Shown here: positions 41,184-50,576 of the stretch, one piece after another | How positions within the stretch are numbered: position 1 is the first letter of the stretch | Layout of the letters: each line of letters opens with the position of its first letter | DNA from: Spartobacteria bacterium | GTDB lineage: Bacteria; Verrucomicrobiota; Verrucomicrobiia; Chthoniobacterales; UBA10450 | Assembly (NCBI GenBank): GCA_003134785.1 | Contig: PLCN01000002.1 | Coordinates: 62,219-126,218, forward strand | DNA: 64,000 nucleotides | Direction of reading: 5' to 3' | Program-made: the position numbers and the translations under genes | The notes under the pieces: model-generated | What the model saw: only the letters and a program-made list of their open reading frames with translations | The model's database searches: none | Told to the model about the DNA's origin: nothing

Positions 41184-42575
41184 ATGAAATCGCCTGATCC
41201 CGACAGTTTGCTCGAGGCGTGGGGTGCGCTTTCGCATTTCGCACGGCGGGCCGCAATCTTCGACACGGGCGGGCAGGTGCTCCGGACTTTTGCGCAGATC
41301 GAAGAGGAGGCGCGCGAGTTCGAGAAGACATTGCTTCGGGAATTTCGAGAGGGCGAAGTAATCGCGATACAGGTCGGGAATCATGCGGCGTGGCTTGCTT
41401 TGCTGCTGGCCTGTTTGCGTCGCCGGCTCGTTGCGCTTCCGCTGGAGCGGAGCATGGCTGAACGCGAGCGCGATGCCGCGCTGCAGATCTGCGGCGCCGC
41501 GGCAGTGGTGGAGATCGCGAACGAGCGAGTTGCGCTCACGGCGCTGGCCCACGAGCCGGCCGCATGGGGACCGGGTCCGCCGTCGCTTTTGAAACTCACG
41601 TCCGGCACGACAGCGGCACCGCGCGCGATCCGTTTCCGCAGCGAACAGCTGCTGGCCGATTGCGCCCAGATTTGCGACACGATGGGAATCACCGAGCACG
41701 ATCTAAATTTCGCGGTCATCCCTCTTTCGCATTCCTACGGTTTTAGCAATCTCGTCACTCCGTTGCTGGCGCGCGGCGTGCCGATGGTCCTGAGCCGCGA
41801 TCGCATGCCGCGCGCGGTCCTGGATGATCTCGCGCGCACAAATGCGACCGTGTTCCCCAGTATGCCGGTTTTTTACCAAGCGTTTTCCGAGATGAACGAC
41901 GTGCCCGCGCTTCCGCAATTGCGCTTATGCATCTCCGCGGGCGCGCCGCTTCCGCTCGAAGTCGCAAGAAAATTTCGAGAGAAATTCAACCAGCCGATTC
42001 ATTCCTTTTACGGTTCCTCGGAATGCGGCGGCATTTGTTACGATCGCGATGCCGCATTGCTCGAGCCCGGTTTTGTGGGCGAGCCGATGCGCGGGGTGAA
42101 GCTGGAGCTGATGGAACCCAACGTTCCCGCAACTCGCGTGCGCGTTCGAAGCGCCGCGGCGGGTGACGATTATTTTCCAGAGCCGGATGAAGAAAAACTT
42201 GGGCGCGGCATTTTTGTTCCGGACGATTTGTTGAGCGCGAGCGAAAGCGGATTCCGGATCGTCGGCCGCACTTCCGACATGATTAACGTCGCCGGCAAAA
42301 AAGTGAATCCGGCGGAAGTGGAGGCGGAACTGCTCCGATTTGCCGGTGTGCAGGCCGCAGTCGTTTTCGGGCGCGAATCAATTTTGCGCAATGAAGAGGT
42401 GACCGCCTGCGTCGTGGCAGAAGATGGCGTTCGCGAAGCCGATTTGTTGGAATTTTGCCGCGGGCGTCTCAGCGGTTGGCAGGTCCCGAAGCGGATTTTT
42501 TTTGTCGAAGAAATTCCGGTGAACGAGCGCGGCAAAATCAATCGCCGTGAGCTGGCGACGAAGTTTCGCTCGTAA
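41184..42575 (+). CDS. AMP-forming acyl-CoA synthetase / ligase (ANL family)
   Basis: It has 463 residues from the ATG at 41184. It activates a carboxylic acid with ATP to an acyl-adenylate. The P-loop-like motif is LLKLTSGTTAAPRAIRF, then HSYGFSN, SFYGSSECGGICYD (A5 motif), IVGRTSDMINVAGKKVNPAE and the lysine motif VNERGKINRREL. The substrate is unknown. At 463 residues it is shorter than the 500-550 usual in this family, mainly in the N-terminus. No acyl-carrier or thiolase gene is nearby. Confidence 0.88.
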   Translation: MKSPDPDSLLEAWGALSHFARRAAIFDTGGQVLRTFAQIEEEAREFEKTLLREFREGEVIAIQVGNHAAWLALLLACLRRRLVALPLERSMAERERDAALQICGAAAVVEIANERVALTALAHEPAAWGPGPPSLLKLTSGTTAAPRAIRFRSEQLLADCAQICDTMGITEHDLNFAVIPLSHSYGFSNLVTPLLARGVPMVLSRDRMPRAVLDDLARTNATVFPSMPVFYQAFSEMNDVPALPQLRLCISAGAPLPLEVARKFREKFNQPIHSFYGSSECGGICYDRDAALLEPGFVGEPMRGVKLELMEPNVPATRVRVRSAAAGDDYFPEPDEEKLGRGIFVPDDLLSASESGFRIVGRTSDMINVAGKKVNPAEVEAELLRFAGVQAAVVFGRESILRNEEVTACVVAEDGVREADLLEFCRGRLSGWQVPKRIFFVEEIPVNERGKINRRELATKFRS

Positions 42576-42589
42576 TGGGTCTCGCGCTT

Positions 42590-42682
42590 CAAGGAGCGGC
42601 GGTTTACAAACCGCCGTCTGGGGAAAGTGTGCGGTCTGAAAACCGCAGTTAAAGACGGGCGGTTTGGAAAGCGCCCCTCCTG
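42590..42682. repeat. Inverted repeat, family B copy 2
   Basis: CAAGGAGCGGCGGTTTACAA on the left, GGTTTGGAAAGCGCCCCTCC on the right. The inner part has GGCGGTTTACAAACCGCCG and GCGGTCTGAAAACCGC sub-hairpins. Confidence 0.82.
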
Positions 42683-42971
42683 GTGCAGCACCTCAGTAAA
42701 AAGCGACAGCGGCCATGGCGTCACTGCCGGTGTTCACGATACTCCGCACGGAGTGACTGCGGGCGTCCATACGCAGTAATGGAGCCGGAAGTTTAGAGCC
42801 GGCGCGCGCGGGCGCCGTTTTTCATGCGGTTTGCTCAGCGGCCTGAGGGCAGGCCGTCTCCAGAGACCGCGTGAGAAAAATGCTTTTCATTTGCCCGGAA
42901 GCAGGCATTTCTAAGTAGGGCAAACCCGCGAGTCGGCTACTGTCGTCCCGGCATCCCCTCCATTCATAATT
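42683..42971. other. Gene-free leader before the DUF4388 regulator
   Basis: About 290 bp with no credible gene. It contains AGTAGGGCAAACCCGCGAGT followed by CGGCTACTG, where AGTAG and CTACT could pair. The AGGGCAAACC core recalls the class I c-di-GMP riboswitch, but the GACGCAAAGC half of that motif is missing, so I do not call one. No Shine-Dalgarno is evident before the GTG at 42972. Confidence 0.35.
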
Positions 42972-45323
42972 GTGAAAGAAACAACTCCAACCAATCCCGG
43001 AAATTCCGCCGAACCAGGCGGGCGCGTTCTGGTGCTCGAGCCGGAAGAGGATCTTGCGGCCAAGATTCGCGCCGCGCTCCAGGAGGCGGCGCCGTCCGCG
43101 CAAGTCGACCTGGCTCATAGTCTCGAGGAGGCCCAGCGCCTCGTCATGAACGATCGGCCGGACCTCTTCGTGCTTGACGTGGATGCGGTCCCGGATCTTG
43201 GCCAGGAATTTCTTTACGATTTGCGCACGAGTCATCCGAATGCACGCGCGATCGTGTTGACGGGGACTCACATGGCCGCGGATCGCGAGCGGGCGGCCGG
43301 CCTCGGCGCGATTCATTTTCTGGAGAAACCATTTCCCCACGGCGATTTCGTCCTTCTCGTCCAGGCGTTGCTTTCGCCTTCGACCAACGCGGACAGCGAA
43401 AAATTTCAGGGAACCCTGAGCGATCTGCATCTCGCGGATATCATTCAGTTGAAATGCATGAGCGGATCATCCGCCGCGCTCCAGTTCACCGGTCCGCAAG
43501 GGGAAAAGGCGCGCGTCTATTTCGAAAGCGGCCAGGTGCGGCACGCAACCGCGCCGGGAAAAGAAGGCATCGCGGCGTTTAACGAAATCGTGAATTGGAA
43601 GGGCGGCCAAATTTCTGAAGTGACCGGCGGCACCCAAAGTCCGCGCACGATCGATCTCGATTGGCAGATTCTGCTCATGGAAGCCGTCCGCAAGATGGAT
43701 GAAACGCGCGGTGCGCAATCGACTGCCGCGGCTGACGCTCCGCCTGAATCCGGCGGCCGAAAAGTTCTCGTGATCGACGACAGCCTGATGCTGCTCAGCT
43801 TTGTGAAGGAGATTCTGTCGGAAGCGAAGTATCAGGTCGCGACCGCTGGCACCGCGGAGGAGGGTCTCGTGTCCGCGCGGAACGAGGTGCCGGATCTGAT
43901 TCTGCTCGATTATATTTTGCCTGACATGAAAGGCGACGAAGTCTGCCGGCACTTATCGGAAAACCCAACGACGGCAAAAGTGCGGATCGTTTACATGTCA
44001 GGTTTCGGCACGGACCTGCAAGCGGATCAAATTAAGAACGCCAACGTGATCGGATCATTGAATAAGCCGTTCACTTCTGATCTGCTACTCAGAACCGTGG
44101 AGAATTACATGCGCAAGGATCAGAGCGAACCAGACTCGAAGCCAGCGGAAGCCGAGGCCAGTTCTCCTGTGGCTGAACCCGCGTGGCCCGAGCCCGAAGC
44201 TCCCGCGGCCGAACCGCCAACCACCACGACCGCAGGGTCCGAACCCGAATCTCACGAGCCCGCCCCGGCCTGGCCAGAACCGGAACCTGCCGCCTCAGAG
44301 GAATGGAAAAAGCCAGAACCTGCCTGGGAAGCAGCGAGCGATCCCGCGCCCGCGGAGGCCGCGGAAACTGCCGGCATCGCCGCGAGTGCCGGCGCTACCA
44401 GCGACGCCTGGTGGAGCGCGCCGGTCTCGACCGTCGCCCCTGCCTGGTCCGAAGAAAAACCTGCGTCATCGGACGCGGGTTTCGAATCCACTTCCACTGC
44501 TCCACCCGCTGAGACACGCAGCGAAGAACCGCTTCCAGTAGACGGCGCTTTCTTCTCCGGCGACACGAGTTTCTTCTCGCTCAACGGCGCGCTGCACACG
44601 ATCGGAAAAGAAAAACTGAGCGGCACGCTTCGCTCATTTTGGAATCGGGAGACGGTCGATCTTCTCGCGCGAAATGGAGAAGTCATCCTCGTCACCACGC
44701 GCGATCCGGAACTCTATTGCCCGGAGGCGCCGATCACTCTCGTCAATGTGGATGCGAACCAAACGGAGCAAGCCAGCGCAAAACAACGAGAGACCGGCTG
44801 TCCCATTTTTCTTACACTCGCGAGCGAAGGATTGATCCTGCACGAGCCGGCGGTGCAATTGGTTCAGCATTACGGCCAGAAACTTTTCGCGCAGCTTTGG
44901 ACCGCGAAGAAAGTCCGCTTCGTCTTCGAGCAGAGCGACTCGCTGCCGGAATATGCCCGGGATGTCCCCGGCGAAGAAGACATCGATCACTGGATCTTGA
45001 GCACGCTGCGCAGCATTCAATTCCAGGAATTGGGCGACAAGGCGGAAGTGGATGGCGGCTGCATCCCTGCCTACACCCGCGACGGTTTCGAGCGCGTGCA
45101 GAAACTTCGGCTCACGGTTGCTGAGGCGCAGTTTGCCTCACAATTCAATGGCGCTCGTTCGATCTTGCAGATCGCGAAAAATCTCCGATTGGATTTCAAA
45201 TTCGCGCGGCTCACGCTGTATCGTTTCCTCGCCCTCGAAATCGTCGAATGCTGGCCGGCGTCGGTGGGAAATGCGAAACAGGAACGGCGCGGCTTTTTCC
45301 AGCGGCTCGGATTTGGCGATTAG
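42972..45323 (+). CDS. Two-receiver regulator with DUF4388 domains
   Basis: It has 783 residues from GTG. Order: a receiver-like domain (about 15-140; VLVLEPEEDLAAKIRAAL, LFVLDVDAVPDLG); a DUF4388 domain (about 143-245; FQGTLSDLHLADIIQLKCMS); a receiver (about 258-380; KVLVIDDSLMLLSFVKEILS, LILLDYILPDMKG); an Ala/Glu/Pro/Trp-rich linker with repeated WPEPE (about 385-530); and a second DUF4388-like domain with a helical C-terminus (about 540-783; SLNGALHTIGKEKLSGTLR, SQFNGARSILQIAKNL). DUF4388 (PatA-N) proteins work as gliding or signalling adaptors. No DNA-binding or output enzyme domain is recognised. ppk1 begins 22 bp downstream. Confidence 0.88.
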   Translation: MKETTPTNPGNSAEPGGRVLVLEPEEDLAAKIRAALQEAAPSAQVDLAHSLEEAQRLVMNDRPDLFVLDVDAVPDLGQEFLYDLRTSHPNARAIVLTGTHMAADRERAAGLGAIHFLEKPFPHGDFVLLVQALLSPSTNADSEKFQGTLSDLHLADIIQLKCMSGSSAALQFTGPQGEKARVYFESGQVRHATAPGKEGIAAFNEIVNWKGGQISEVTGGTQSPRTIDLDWQILLMEAVRKMDETRGAQSTAAADAPPESGGRKVLVIDDSLMLLSFVKEILSEAKYQVATAGTAEEGLVSARNEVPDLILLDYILPDMKGDEVCRHLSENPTTAKVRIVYMSGFGTDLQADQIKNANVIGSLNKPFTSDLLLRTVENYMRKDQSEPDSKPAEAEASSPVAEPAWPEPEAPAAEPPTTTTAGSEPESHEPAPAWPEPEPAASEEWKKPEPAWEAASDPAPAEAAETAGIAASAGATSDAWWSAPVSTVAPAWSEEKPASSDAGFESTSTAPPAETRSEEPLPVDGAFFSGDTSFFSLNGALHTIGKEKLSGTLRSFWNRETVDLLARNGEVILVTTRDPELYCPEAPITLVNVDANQTEQASAKQRETGCPIFLTLASEGLILHEPAVQLVQHYGQKLFAQLWTAKKVRFVFEQSDSLPEYARDVPGEEDIDHWILSTLRSIQFQELGDKAEVDGGCIPAYTRDGFERVQKLRLTVAEAQFASQFNGARSILQIAKNLRLDFKFARLTLYRFLALEIVECWPASVGNAKQERRGFFQRLGFGD

Positions 45324-45345
45324 CGCTCGCCACCGTACTGTGGCG

Positions 45346-47571
45346 ATGCCTCCGAAAACGGAATCTTCGACGCCGGAAGAACCGTCGAACATCGTCGCGT
45401 TGCCCACCGCGTCTGAGGAAAATCACGCGCCCCGTTTTTCCGCGCCGGAGAATTTCATTAATCGCGAGCTGAGCTGGCTCGAATTCAACCGGCGCGTTCT
45501 CGAGGAAGCGCAGGATCCGACGCAACCGCTGATCGAGCGCGTCAAATTTCTCACCATCGTCAGCTCGAACCTGGACGAGTTTTTCGAGATTCGCGTCGCG
45601 GGCATCAAGCAACAAATCGAAAGCGAGACGAGCGACGTGGGTGCCGATGGCCAGAGTCCCACCGAAACGTTTAACGCGATCCAGCGTACCGCGCACGAGA
45701 TGGTCGCGACTGAGTACGCCCTTTGGAAAGACGACCTCGCACCCGCGCTGGCCAAGAACGGCATCCGCGTCCATGACGTGACGGATTTGAACGCAAAGCG
45801 AACGGCCTGGGCCCAGCGCTATTTCCGGGAAGAAGTTTTTCCGATGCTCACCCCGCTCGCGGTGGATGCGAGCCACCCTTTTCCGCAGCTCTTGAATAAG
45901 AGCCACAATCTGCTTGTGCGCGCGCGGAGCGAACGCGGCGGCGAACTGCTCCATGCCATCGTGCAAGTCCCGCGCGTCTTGCCGCGGCTGATTCTTCTCC
46001 CGCGCGGCAAGGGCGAAGACGAGCCTTGGGATTACATCTACCTCTCGTCGCTGATCAAACATCACATCGCCGATCTTTTCCCCGGCTTGCTCCTCGATGG
46101 CGCGCACGCCTTTCGTGTCACCCGCAACAGCGATCTCTACATCGACGAAGAAGAAGCGGACAATCTCCTGCGCAGCATCGAGCAGGAATTGCGGCGTTCG
46201 AGCCGCGGTGACGCCGTGCGCCTGGAGGTGGCTGCGGATTGTCCAAAAGATTTCCGCGAGTTGCTCCTCGAGTTTTTCGAGCTTGGCGAGATGGATTTGT
46301 ACCGGCTCGATGGCCCGCTCTCGATGACGCATCTGTCGCCGCTGGTCGCGAACGACGCCTTCGCGAAATTGAAGGACCGCGTCTTTCAACCGGCGCGCGA
46401 TCCCGCCTTGCCGCCCCACGCGAATATTTTCGAAGTGATGCGCAAACAGGATGTGCTGTTGCATCATCCCTACGAAAGCTACGATCCGATCGTTGAGTTC
46501 ATCGAGAACGCCGCGCAAGATCCGCAAGTCCTTGCCATCAAGATCACCTTGTATCGCACCAGCGGCGATTCACCGATCGTGGAAGCGCTCATGCACGCGG
46601 CCAGCGCCGGCAAGCAGGTCACCGCTTTGGTTGAATTGCGGGCGCGCTTCGATGAAGCCGCCAACATCCAATGGGCCCGGCGGCTCGAGGAAGCAGGCGC
46701 GCATGTCGTCTACGGCGTCGTCGGTTTGAAAACGCACTGCAAGGCGCTCCTCATCGTCCGGCGCGATGCCGATCGGCTCCGACAATATGTCCACTTAGGA
46801 ACCGGCAACTATCACCCGCGCACCGCTCGCACTTACACCGACTTCAGCTTGTTCACGACCAATCCGAAAATCACCGAGGAAGTCGCGATCGTTTTCAACA
46901 CCCTCACCGGCCTCGCCAGTTATCCCGGCCTGGAAAAGCTTCTGGTCGCGCCCTTCGACCTGAAGAGCCGCATCATCGGAATGATCGAGCGCGAGCGCGA
47001 CCACGCCCTGGCCGGGAAAAGCGGGCGCATGATCGTGAAGCTCAACTCACTCGTGGACCAGGAAATCATCGAGAAACTTTACGAAGCATCCTGCGCCGGC
47101 GTGAAGATCGATCTGATCGTGCGCGGCATCTGCTGCCTGCGGCCGCGCATCCCGAACCTGAGCGAAAATATTCGCGTCATCAGCATCGTCGGCCGGTTTC
47201 TCGAGCACAGCCGGATTTATTATTTCGAGAACTCAGGGAAGCCGGAAGTCTTTCTCGCGAGCGCGGATTGGATGCCGAGGAATTTCATCCGCCGCGTCGA
47301 GATCGCCTTTCCGATCGAGGACGCCACGCTGCGCGATGAAATCGTCAACGAAGTGCTGCCCCGTTTTCTGAACGATCACATCAAAGCCCGCGAACTTCAG
47401 GCCGATGGCACTTATGTCCGCCTGAAACCGGAAGAAGGCGCACCCCGATCGCAGGCCCAACTGCATTTCCGCGAAAGATCGCGCGGCCAGGCGCGCAAGC
47501 TCGCCGAATCACAGAAAGCTCCGATGATCAAGTTGACGCCCATTAACGTGGTCCGGAAAGAACCCTCATGA
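45346..47571 (+). CDS. ppk1: Polyphosphate kinase 1
   Basis: It has 741 residues from the ATG at 45346 (PPKTESSTPEEPSN). It polymerises the gamma-phosphate of ATP into polyphosphate, reversibly. The N-terminus has INRELSWLEFNRRVLEEAQD and TIVSSNLDEFFEIRVAG. The phospho-accepting His lies in YVHLGTGNYHPRTAR, and the second conserved His motif is FLEHSRIYYFENSG. The C-terminus is longer than the E. coli enzyme by about 40 residues, mostly disordered N- and C-tails. It overlaps the ROK gene by 4 bp (ATGA). Confidence 0.96.
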   Translation: MPPKTESSTPEEPSNIVALPTASEENHAPRFSAPENFINRELSWLEFNRRVLEEAQDPTQPLIERVKFLTIVSSNLDEFFEIRVAGIKQQIESETSDVGADGQSPTETFNAIQRTAHEMVATEYALWKDDLAPALAKNGIRVHDVTDLNAKRTAWAQRYFREEVFPMLTPLAVDASHPFPQLLNKSHNLLVRARSERGGELLHAIVQVPRVLPRLILLPRGKGEDEPWDYIYLSSLIKHHIADLFPGLLLDGAHAFRVTRNSDLYIDEEEADNLLRSIEQELRRSSRGDAVRLEVAADCPKDFRELLLEFFELGEMDLYRLDGPLSMTHLSPLVANDAFAKLKDRVFQPARDPALPPHANIFEVMRKQDVLLHHPYESYDPIVEFIENAAQDPQVLAIKITLYRTSGDSPIVEALMHAASAGKQVTALVELRARFDEAANIQWARRLEEAGAHVVYGVVGLKTHCKALLIVRRDADRLRQYVHLGTGNYHPRTARTYTDFSLFTTNPKITEEVAIVFNTLTGLASYPGLEKLLVAPFDLKSRIIGMIERERDHALAGKSGRMIVKLNSLVDQEIIEKLYEASCAGVKIDLIVRGICCLRPRIPNLSENIRVISIVGRFLEHSRIYYFENSGKPEVFLASADWMPRNFIRRVEIAFPIEDATLRDEIVNEVLPRFLNDHIKARELQADGTYVRLKPEEGAPRSQAQLHFRERSRGQARKLAESQKAPMIKLTPINVVRKEPS

Positions 47572-48251
47572 AAAAGATTCTCGTCATCGACATCGGCGGC
47601 ACGCACGTGAAGCTCATGATTTCGCGCCGCGAAAAACGCAAATTCGATTCCGGGCTGAAACTTTCGCCCCGCCAATTGATCGCCGAGGTAAAAAAGACCG
47701 CCGAAGGCTGGAGCTACGACGCCATTTCCATCGGTTTCCCCGCCCCCGTGCGCAAGGGCCGCATCGCCGCCGATCCCAAGCACCTTGCGAAAGGATGGGT
47801 CGGTTACAATTTCAGCAAGTCGTTAGGTAAACCTACCCGCATCCTGAACGACGCCGCCATGCAAGCGCTCGGCAGCTTTCGCGGCGGGCGCATGCTCTTC
47901 CTGGGTCTCGGCACCGGTCTGGGGTCCACCCTGGTCTGGCAGCGTAACGTGCTTCCGTTGGAGTTAGGCGATTTGCCTTACGAAGGCGGCATCATTGAAG
48001 ACGTCTTGGGCAAACCCGGCCTCGAGCGCCTGGGAAAGAAAGCCTGGGAGCGCGAAGTCCTCTTCTGCCTCGGGCAGCTCAAGCTTTCACTCATCGCCGA
48101 TTACGTCATGCTCGGCGGCGGCAACGCCAAGATTCTGGATCGGTTACCCGACGGCGTCGAGCTAGGCCACAACCGAAACGCCTACCTCGGCGGCTGCCGC
48201 ATGTGGGAAACCGAGCCCGGGACGAAGGAGCCAAAGTGGAATGTAATCTAG
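47568..48251 (+). CDS. ROK-family kinase, likely polyphosphate glucokinase
   Basis: It has 227 residues. The phosphate-binding motif is LVIDIGGTHVKLMIS, then AISIGFPAPVRKGRI, TRILNDAAMQALGSF and LFLGLGTGLGSTLVW. The zinc-binding CxCGxxGC block typical of most ROK proteins is absent, which is also true of polyphosphate glucokinases. The ATGA overlap with ppk1 implies that the two are made together, which fits use of polyphosphate as phosphate donor for glucose. This specific activity is inference. Confidence 0.8.
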   Translation: MKKILVIDIGGTHVKLMISRREKRKFDSGLKLSPRQLIAEVKKTAEGWSYDAISIGFPAPVRKGRIAADPKHLAKGWVGYNFSKSLGKPTRILNDAAMQALGSFRGGRMLFLGLGTGLGSTLVWQRNVLPLELGDLPYEGGIIEDVLGKPGLERLGKKAWEREVLFCLGQLKLSLIADYVMLGGGNAKILDRLPDGVELGHNRNAYLGGCRMWETEPGTKEPKWNVI

Positions 48252-48541
48252 GATAACACCCTATCCGGATGAAAAGGAGGGCGAACGGCTCGCGTTAAGA
48301 CCAGGCTTCCCCTTATCCTCAGAGGTGTATCACCTCGTTAGGCCCTCTCTCGGTTTCATTCCACTTGCTCAGCGCTGGTTGGATTAGAGCAAGTTCGTAT
48401 GCTCCAGTTATCCTGAGCGGTTATCTTTCTAGCTCTTCGCTCCCGCTTGCGGCGCAAAGACGAGTCGCCGCCCGCACCACCCCTAGCGGCGGAGTTGCCG
48501 CAGGAGAGCCGACAGGGTAGTAGAGAGCCTCTTTGTACCGC
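48252..48541. other. Gene-free stretch after the ROK gene
   Basis: About 290 bp. Nothing recognised: no open frame with coding character, no clear repeat family, and no strong terminator. The bases are slightly less GC-rich than the genes around it. Confidence 0.4.
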
Positions 48542-49195
48542 ATGATCACACTGCTACCCAAGTCGCGAGGGGCCTGGCTCCGGTGTGGCGTTATCATCCT
48601 GCTCCTGCTGGGAGCCTGTTTCTACCGGAACGTTTTCTCCTTATGGAAGCTTTCCGAGTATCAGCCGCGGGATGGCGACATTGTCTTTCAATCCTTGCCC
48701 CATGGTGGCCTGGTAGATGCGATCGAAGGAATCAGTAACTCGCGCTGGTCACATTGTGGCGTTGTTGTCTACGAGCAACGGCGTTGGCTGGTGGTTGAGG
48801 CCATCGATGAAGTGCGAAAGACGCCGCTGTCGCTTTGGTTGATGCGCGGCCGGAAGGGTTACTTCGAGGCATACCGATCCGTCGCGCCACTGCCAGCTAA
48901 CTACGAGCCGCTCCACGCGGCGCTCAATCATTATCTAGGCCGTCCTTATGATTACCATTACGCCCCCGGCGACGCAGAAATCTATTGCTCCGAGCTAGTC
49001 TACGATGCCTACCGGGATGCGTTCGGCCTCAAGCTCGGCGAGTGGCAAGCCTTGAGCGATCTCAACTGGAGACCGTTTGAAGGATTCATTCGATCAATGG
49101 AACAAGGCGCTCTTCCGCTCGAGCGGCAGATAGTCACACCAGTGAGCCTCACCCGATCGCCTCTGGTTCGACGTGTTTATCCAAAGAAAATGTAG
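48542..49195 (+). CDS. YiiX/YebB-like permuted papain hydrolase, membrane-anchored
   Basis: It has 217 residues from the ATG at 48542. One N-terminal transmembrane segment (AWLRCGVIILLLLGACFY) anchors it. The NlpC/P60-related permuted papain fold is seen in RDGDIVFQSLPHGG, SRWSHCGVVVYEQ (catalytic His in SHCGV) and EIYCSELVYDAYRD (nucleophile Cys in YCSELVY). Such enzymes cut amide bonds in peptidoglycan peptides or lipids. The stop TAG occurs in TGTAGTGGC, resembling the beginning of repeat A or D. Confidence 0.85.
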   Translation: MITLLPKSRGAWLRCGVIILLLLGACFYRNVFSLWKLSEYQPRDGDIVFQSLPHGGLVDAIEGISNSRWSHCGVVVYEQRRWLVVEAIDEVRKTPLSLWLMRGRKGYFEAYRSVAPLPANYEPLHAALNHYLGRPYDYHYAPGDAEIYCSELVYDAYRDAFGLKLGEWQALSDLNWRPFEGFIRSMEQGALPLERQIVTPVSLTRSPLVRRVYPKKM

Positions 49196-49353
49196 TGGCG
49201 ACTGAAGGGGGTCGCTTTCATATCCAGGCATTAGGTCACGATCCGTCTCAGGAAATTCCGGACGTGGCGTCCCGGCGAGATATTCAAATCACTGGAAATA
49301 ATAAGCGGTCGCGGCAAGATTAGTCCTCGTTTCGGCTTACTAAACCCAAGACA

Positions 49354-50127
49354 ATGCGACGTTATCTTCCCTTTGCCATCATTGGCGCGATTCTTCTCCT
49401 GGCCCTCGGGAGCGGGGTGTTGCTTTACCGTTCGAAGCAAGCGGGCCTCGGCCCGGTCATTATCGCGCCGGACAAACCGGGAGCCGAGCCGCCGCACATC
49501 CGCGGCGGCGAAACCGCGCGTGTGACCATTGAGGAGTTCGGAGATTTCCAGTGCCCGCCTTGTGGAGCGATATTTCCCATACTCGAAAAACTCGAGCACG
49601 AGTACGGGGCTCGCATGCGCGTTATCTTCCGGAATTATCCCATGCGCAGACACAAACACGCGCTGGTTGCGGCCTGCGCTGCCGAAGCGGCTGGGCTGCA
49701 AGGCAAGTTTTGGGAGATGCACGATTTATTGTTTCAGAATTCAAAGGATTGGGGCAAAGGGGTCGATGGCAAAGCGGCCTCAGAAATAACCCTGACGCTC
49801 GCGAACCAATCGCACCTCCAGCCTAACGAATACACGGACGCGGAGGTGCGAGCCATCTTCGGCGAATTTGCCGCGACGTTGAAGCTGGATGAGGAGCGTT
49901 TCAAGAAGGACATCGACAGCGAACAAGTGAAAACGCGAGTGACCATGGATCTGCAACGCGCCACCGCGCTGACCGTGGACCGGACACCGACGCTATTTCT
50001 CAACGGCCGGCTCATTCCAGCCTCCTCTCGGACCGAAGAGAGAATGCGCGCGCTGATCGATGCCGAGCTAGCTGGCAGGACACCGCCGCCTGAACCCTCT
50101 GCCACGCCAACGCCCGCTTCTCAATGA
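49354..50127 (+). CDS. DsbA-like thiol-disulfide oxidoreductase, membrane-anchored
   Basis: It has 257 residues. The N-terminal helix (YLPFAIIGAILLLALGSGVLL) anchors a periplasmic thioredoxin-fold domain. The active site is FGDFQCPPCGAIFPIL (CPPC), and the cis-Pro region is TVDRTPTLFLNGRLI. A helical insertion lies in the middle (LDEERFKKDIDSEQVKTR). It overlaps the VKOR gene by 4 bp (ATGA), and together they should form a disulfide-generating pair, VKOR reoxidising this protein. The C-terminus is Pro/Ser-rich. Confidence 0.92.
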   Translation: MRRYLPFAIIGAILLLALGSGVLLYRSKQAGLGPVIIAPDKPGAEPPHIRGGETARVTIEEFGDFQCPPCGAIFPILEKLEHEYGARMRVIFRNYPMRRHKHALVAACAAEAAGLQGKFWEMHDLLFQNSKDWGKGVDGKAASEITLTLANQSHLQPNEYTDAEVRAIFGEFAATLKLDEERFKKDIDSEQVKTRVTMDLQRATALTVDRTPTLFLNGRLIPASSRTEERMRALIDAELAGRTPPPEPSATPTPASQ

Positions 50128-50576
50128 AGGACGATCGCTCTTCCAAAACGCGCGGTTACCCCTGGCTCTATCTTTTCGCCGCTTTGTTGTCGTTAGGTGG
50201 GCTGGCCGACTCCATCTACCTTACCGTCACGCATCTCACCGGCGAGAACGTAGCCTGCGTGGCTTCCTCAGGGTGTAACGAAGTCCTGGGCAGCGCCTAT
50301 GCCACCGTCGGGAAATTTCCTCTGGCGTCGTTTGGCGCCCTCGCTTACTTCCTCGCCTTCAGTTGCGCGACGCTCGGCTCTTTTGGTCATCCGCGCGCGC
50401 GAGTTCTTCTGACCATTGTCGTAGCAGCAATGCTCGCTACGACTCTCTACCTGCTTTATGTACAGGCCTATGTCCTACATGCCTTCTGTGACTATTGCCT
50501 CTTATCCGCCGCGTTGACGTTGTCCCTCTCCGCTGTCGTCGCTGTCAGCTATCTCGTCCGTTCCACTCCCAAGTAG
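50124..50576 (+). CDS. Vitamin K epoxide reductase-family quinone oxidoreductase
   Basis: It has 150 residues and four transmembrane segments (PWLYLFAALLSLGGLADSIYL, ALAYFLAFSCATLGSF, LLTIVVAAMLATTLYLLYVQ, LLSAALTLSLSAVVAVSYL). The catalytic site is HAFCDYCLLSA (CxxC), and the relay pair is seen in ACVASSGCNEVL. Bacterial VKORs take electrons from DsbA-like proteins and pass them to quinone. It follows the DsbA-like gene with an ATGA overlap. Confidence 0.93.
   Translation: MKDDRSSKTRGYPWLYLFAALLSLGGLADSIYLTVTHLTGENVACVASSGCNEVLGSAYATVGKFPLASFGALAYFLAFSCATLGSFGHPRARVLLTIVVAAMLATTLYLLYVQAYVLHAFCDYCLLSAALTLSLSAVVAVSYLVRSTPK

Noticed and set aside
42905-42950. Class I c-di-GMP riboswitch
   Set aside because: Only the AGGGCAAACC core is present; the GACGCAAAGC half and tetraloop receptor are absent. 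Kept as a weak finding only.
45211-46527. 438-codon open frame on the minus strand
   Set aside because: It lies wholly inside ppk1, antisense, and gives Arg/Gln/His-rich residues without a family; a shadow of GC-rich codon use.
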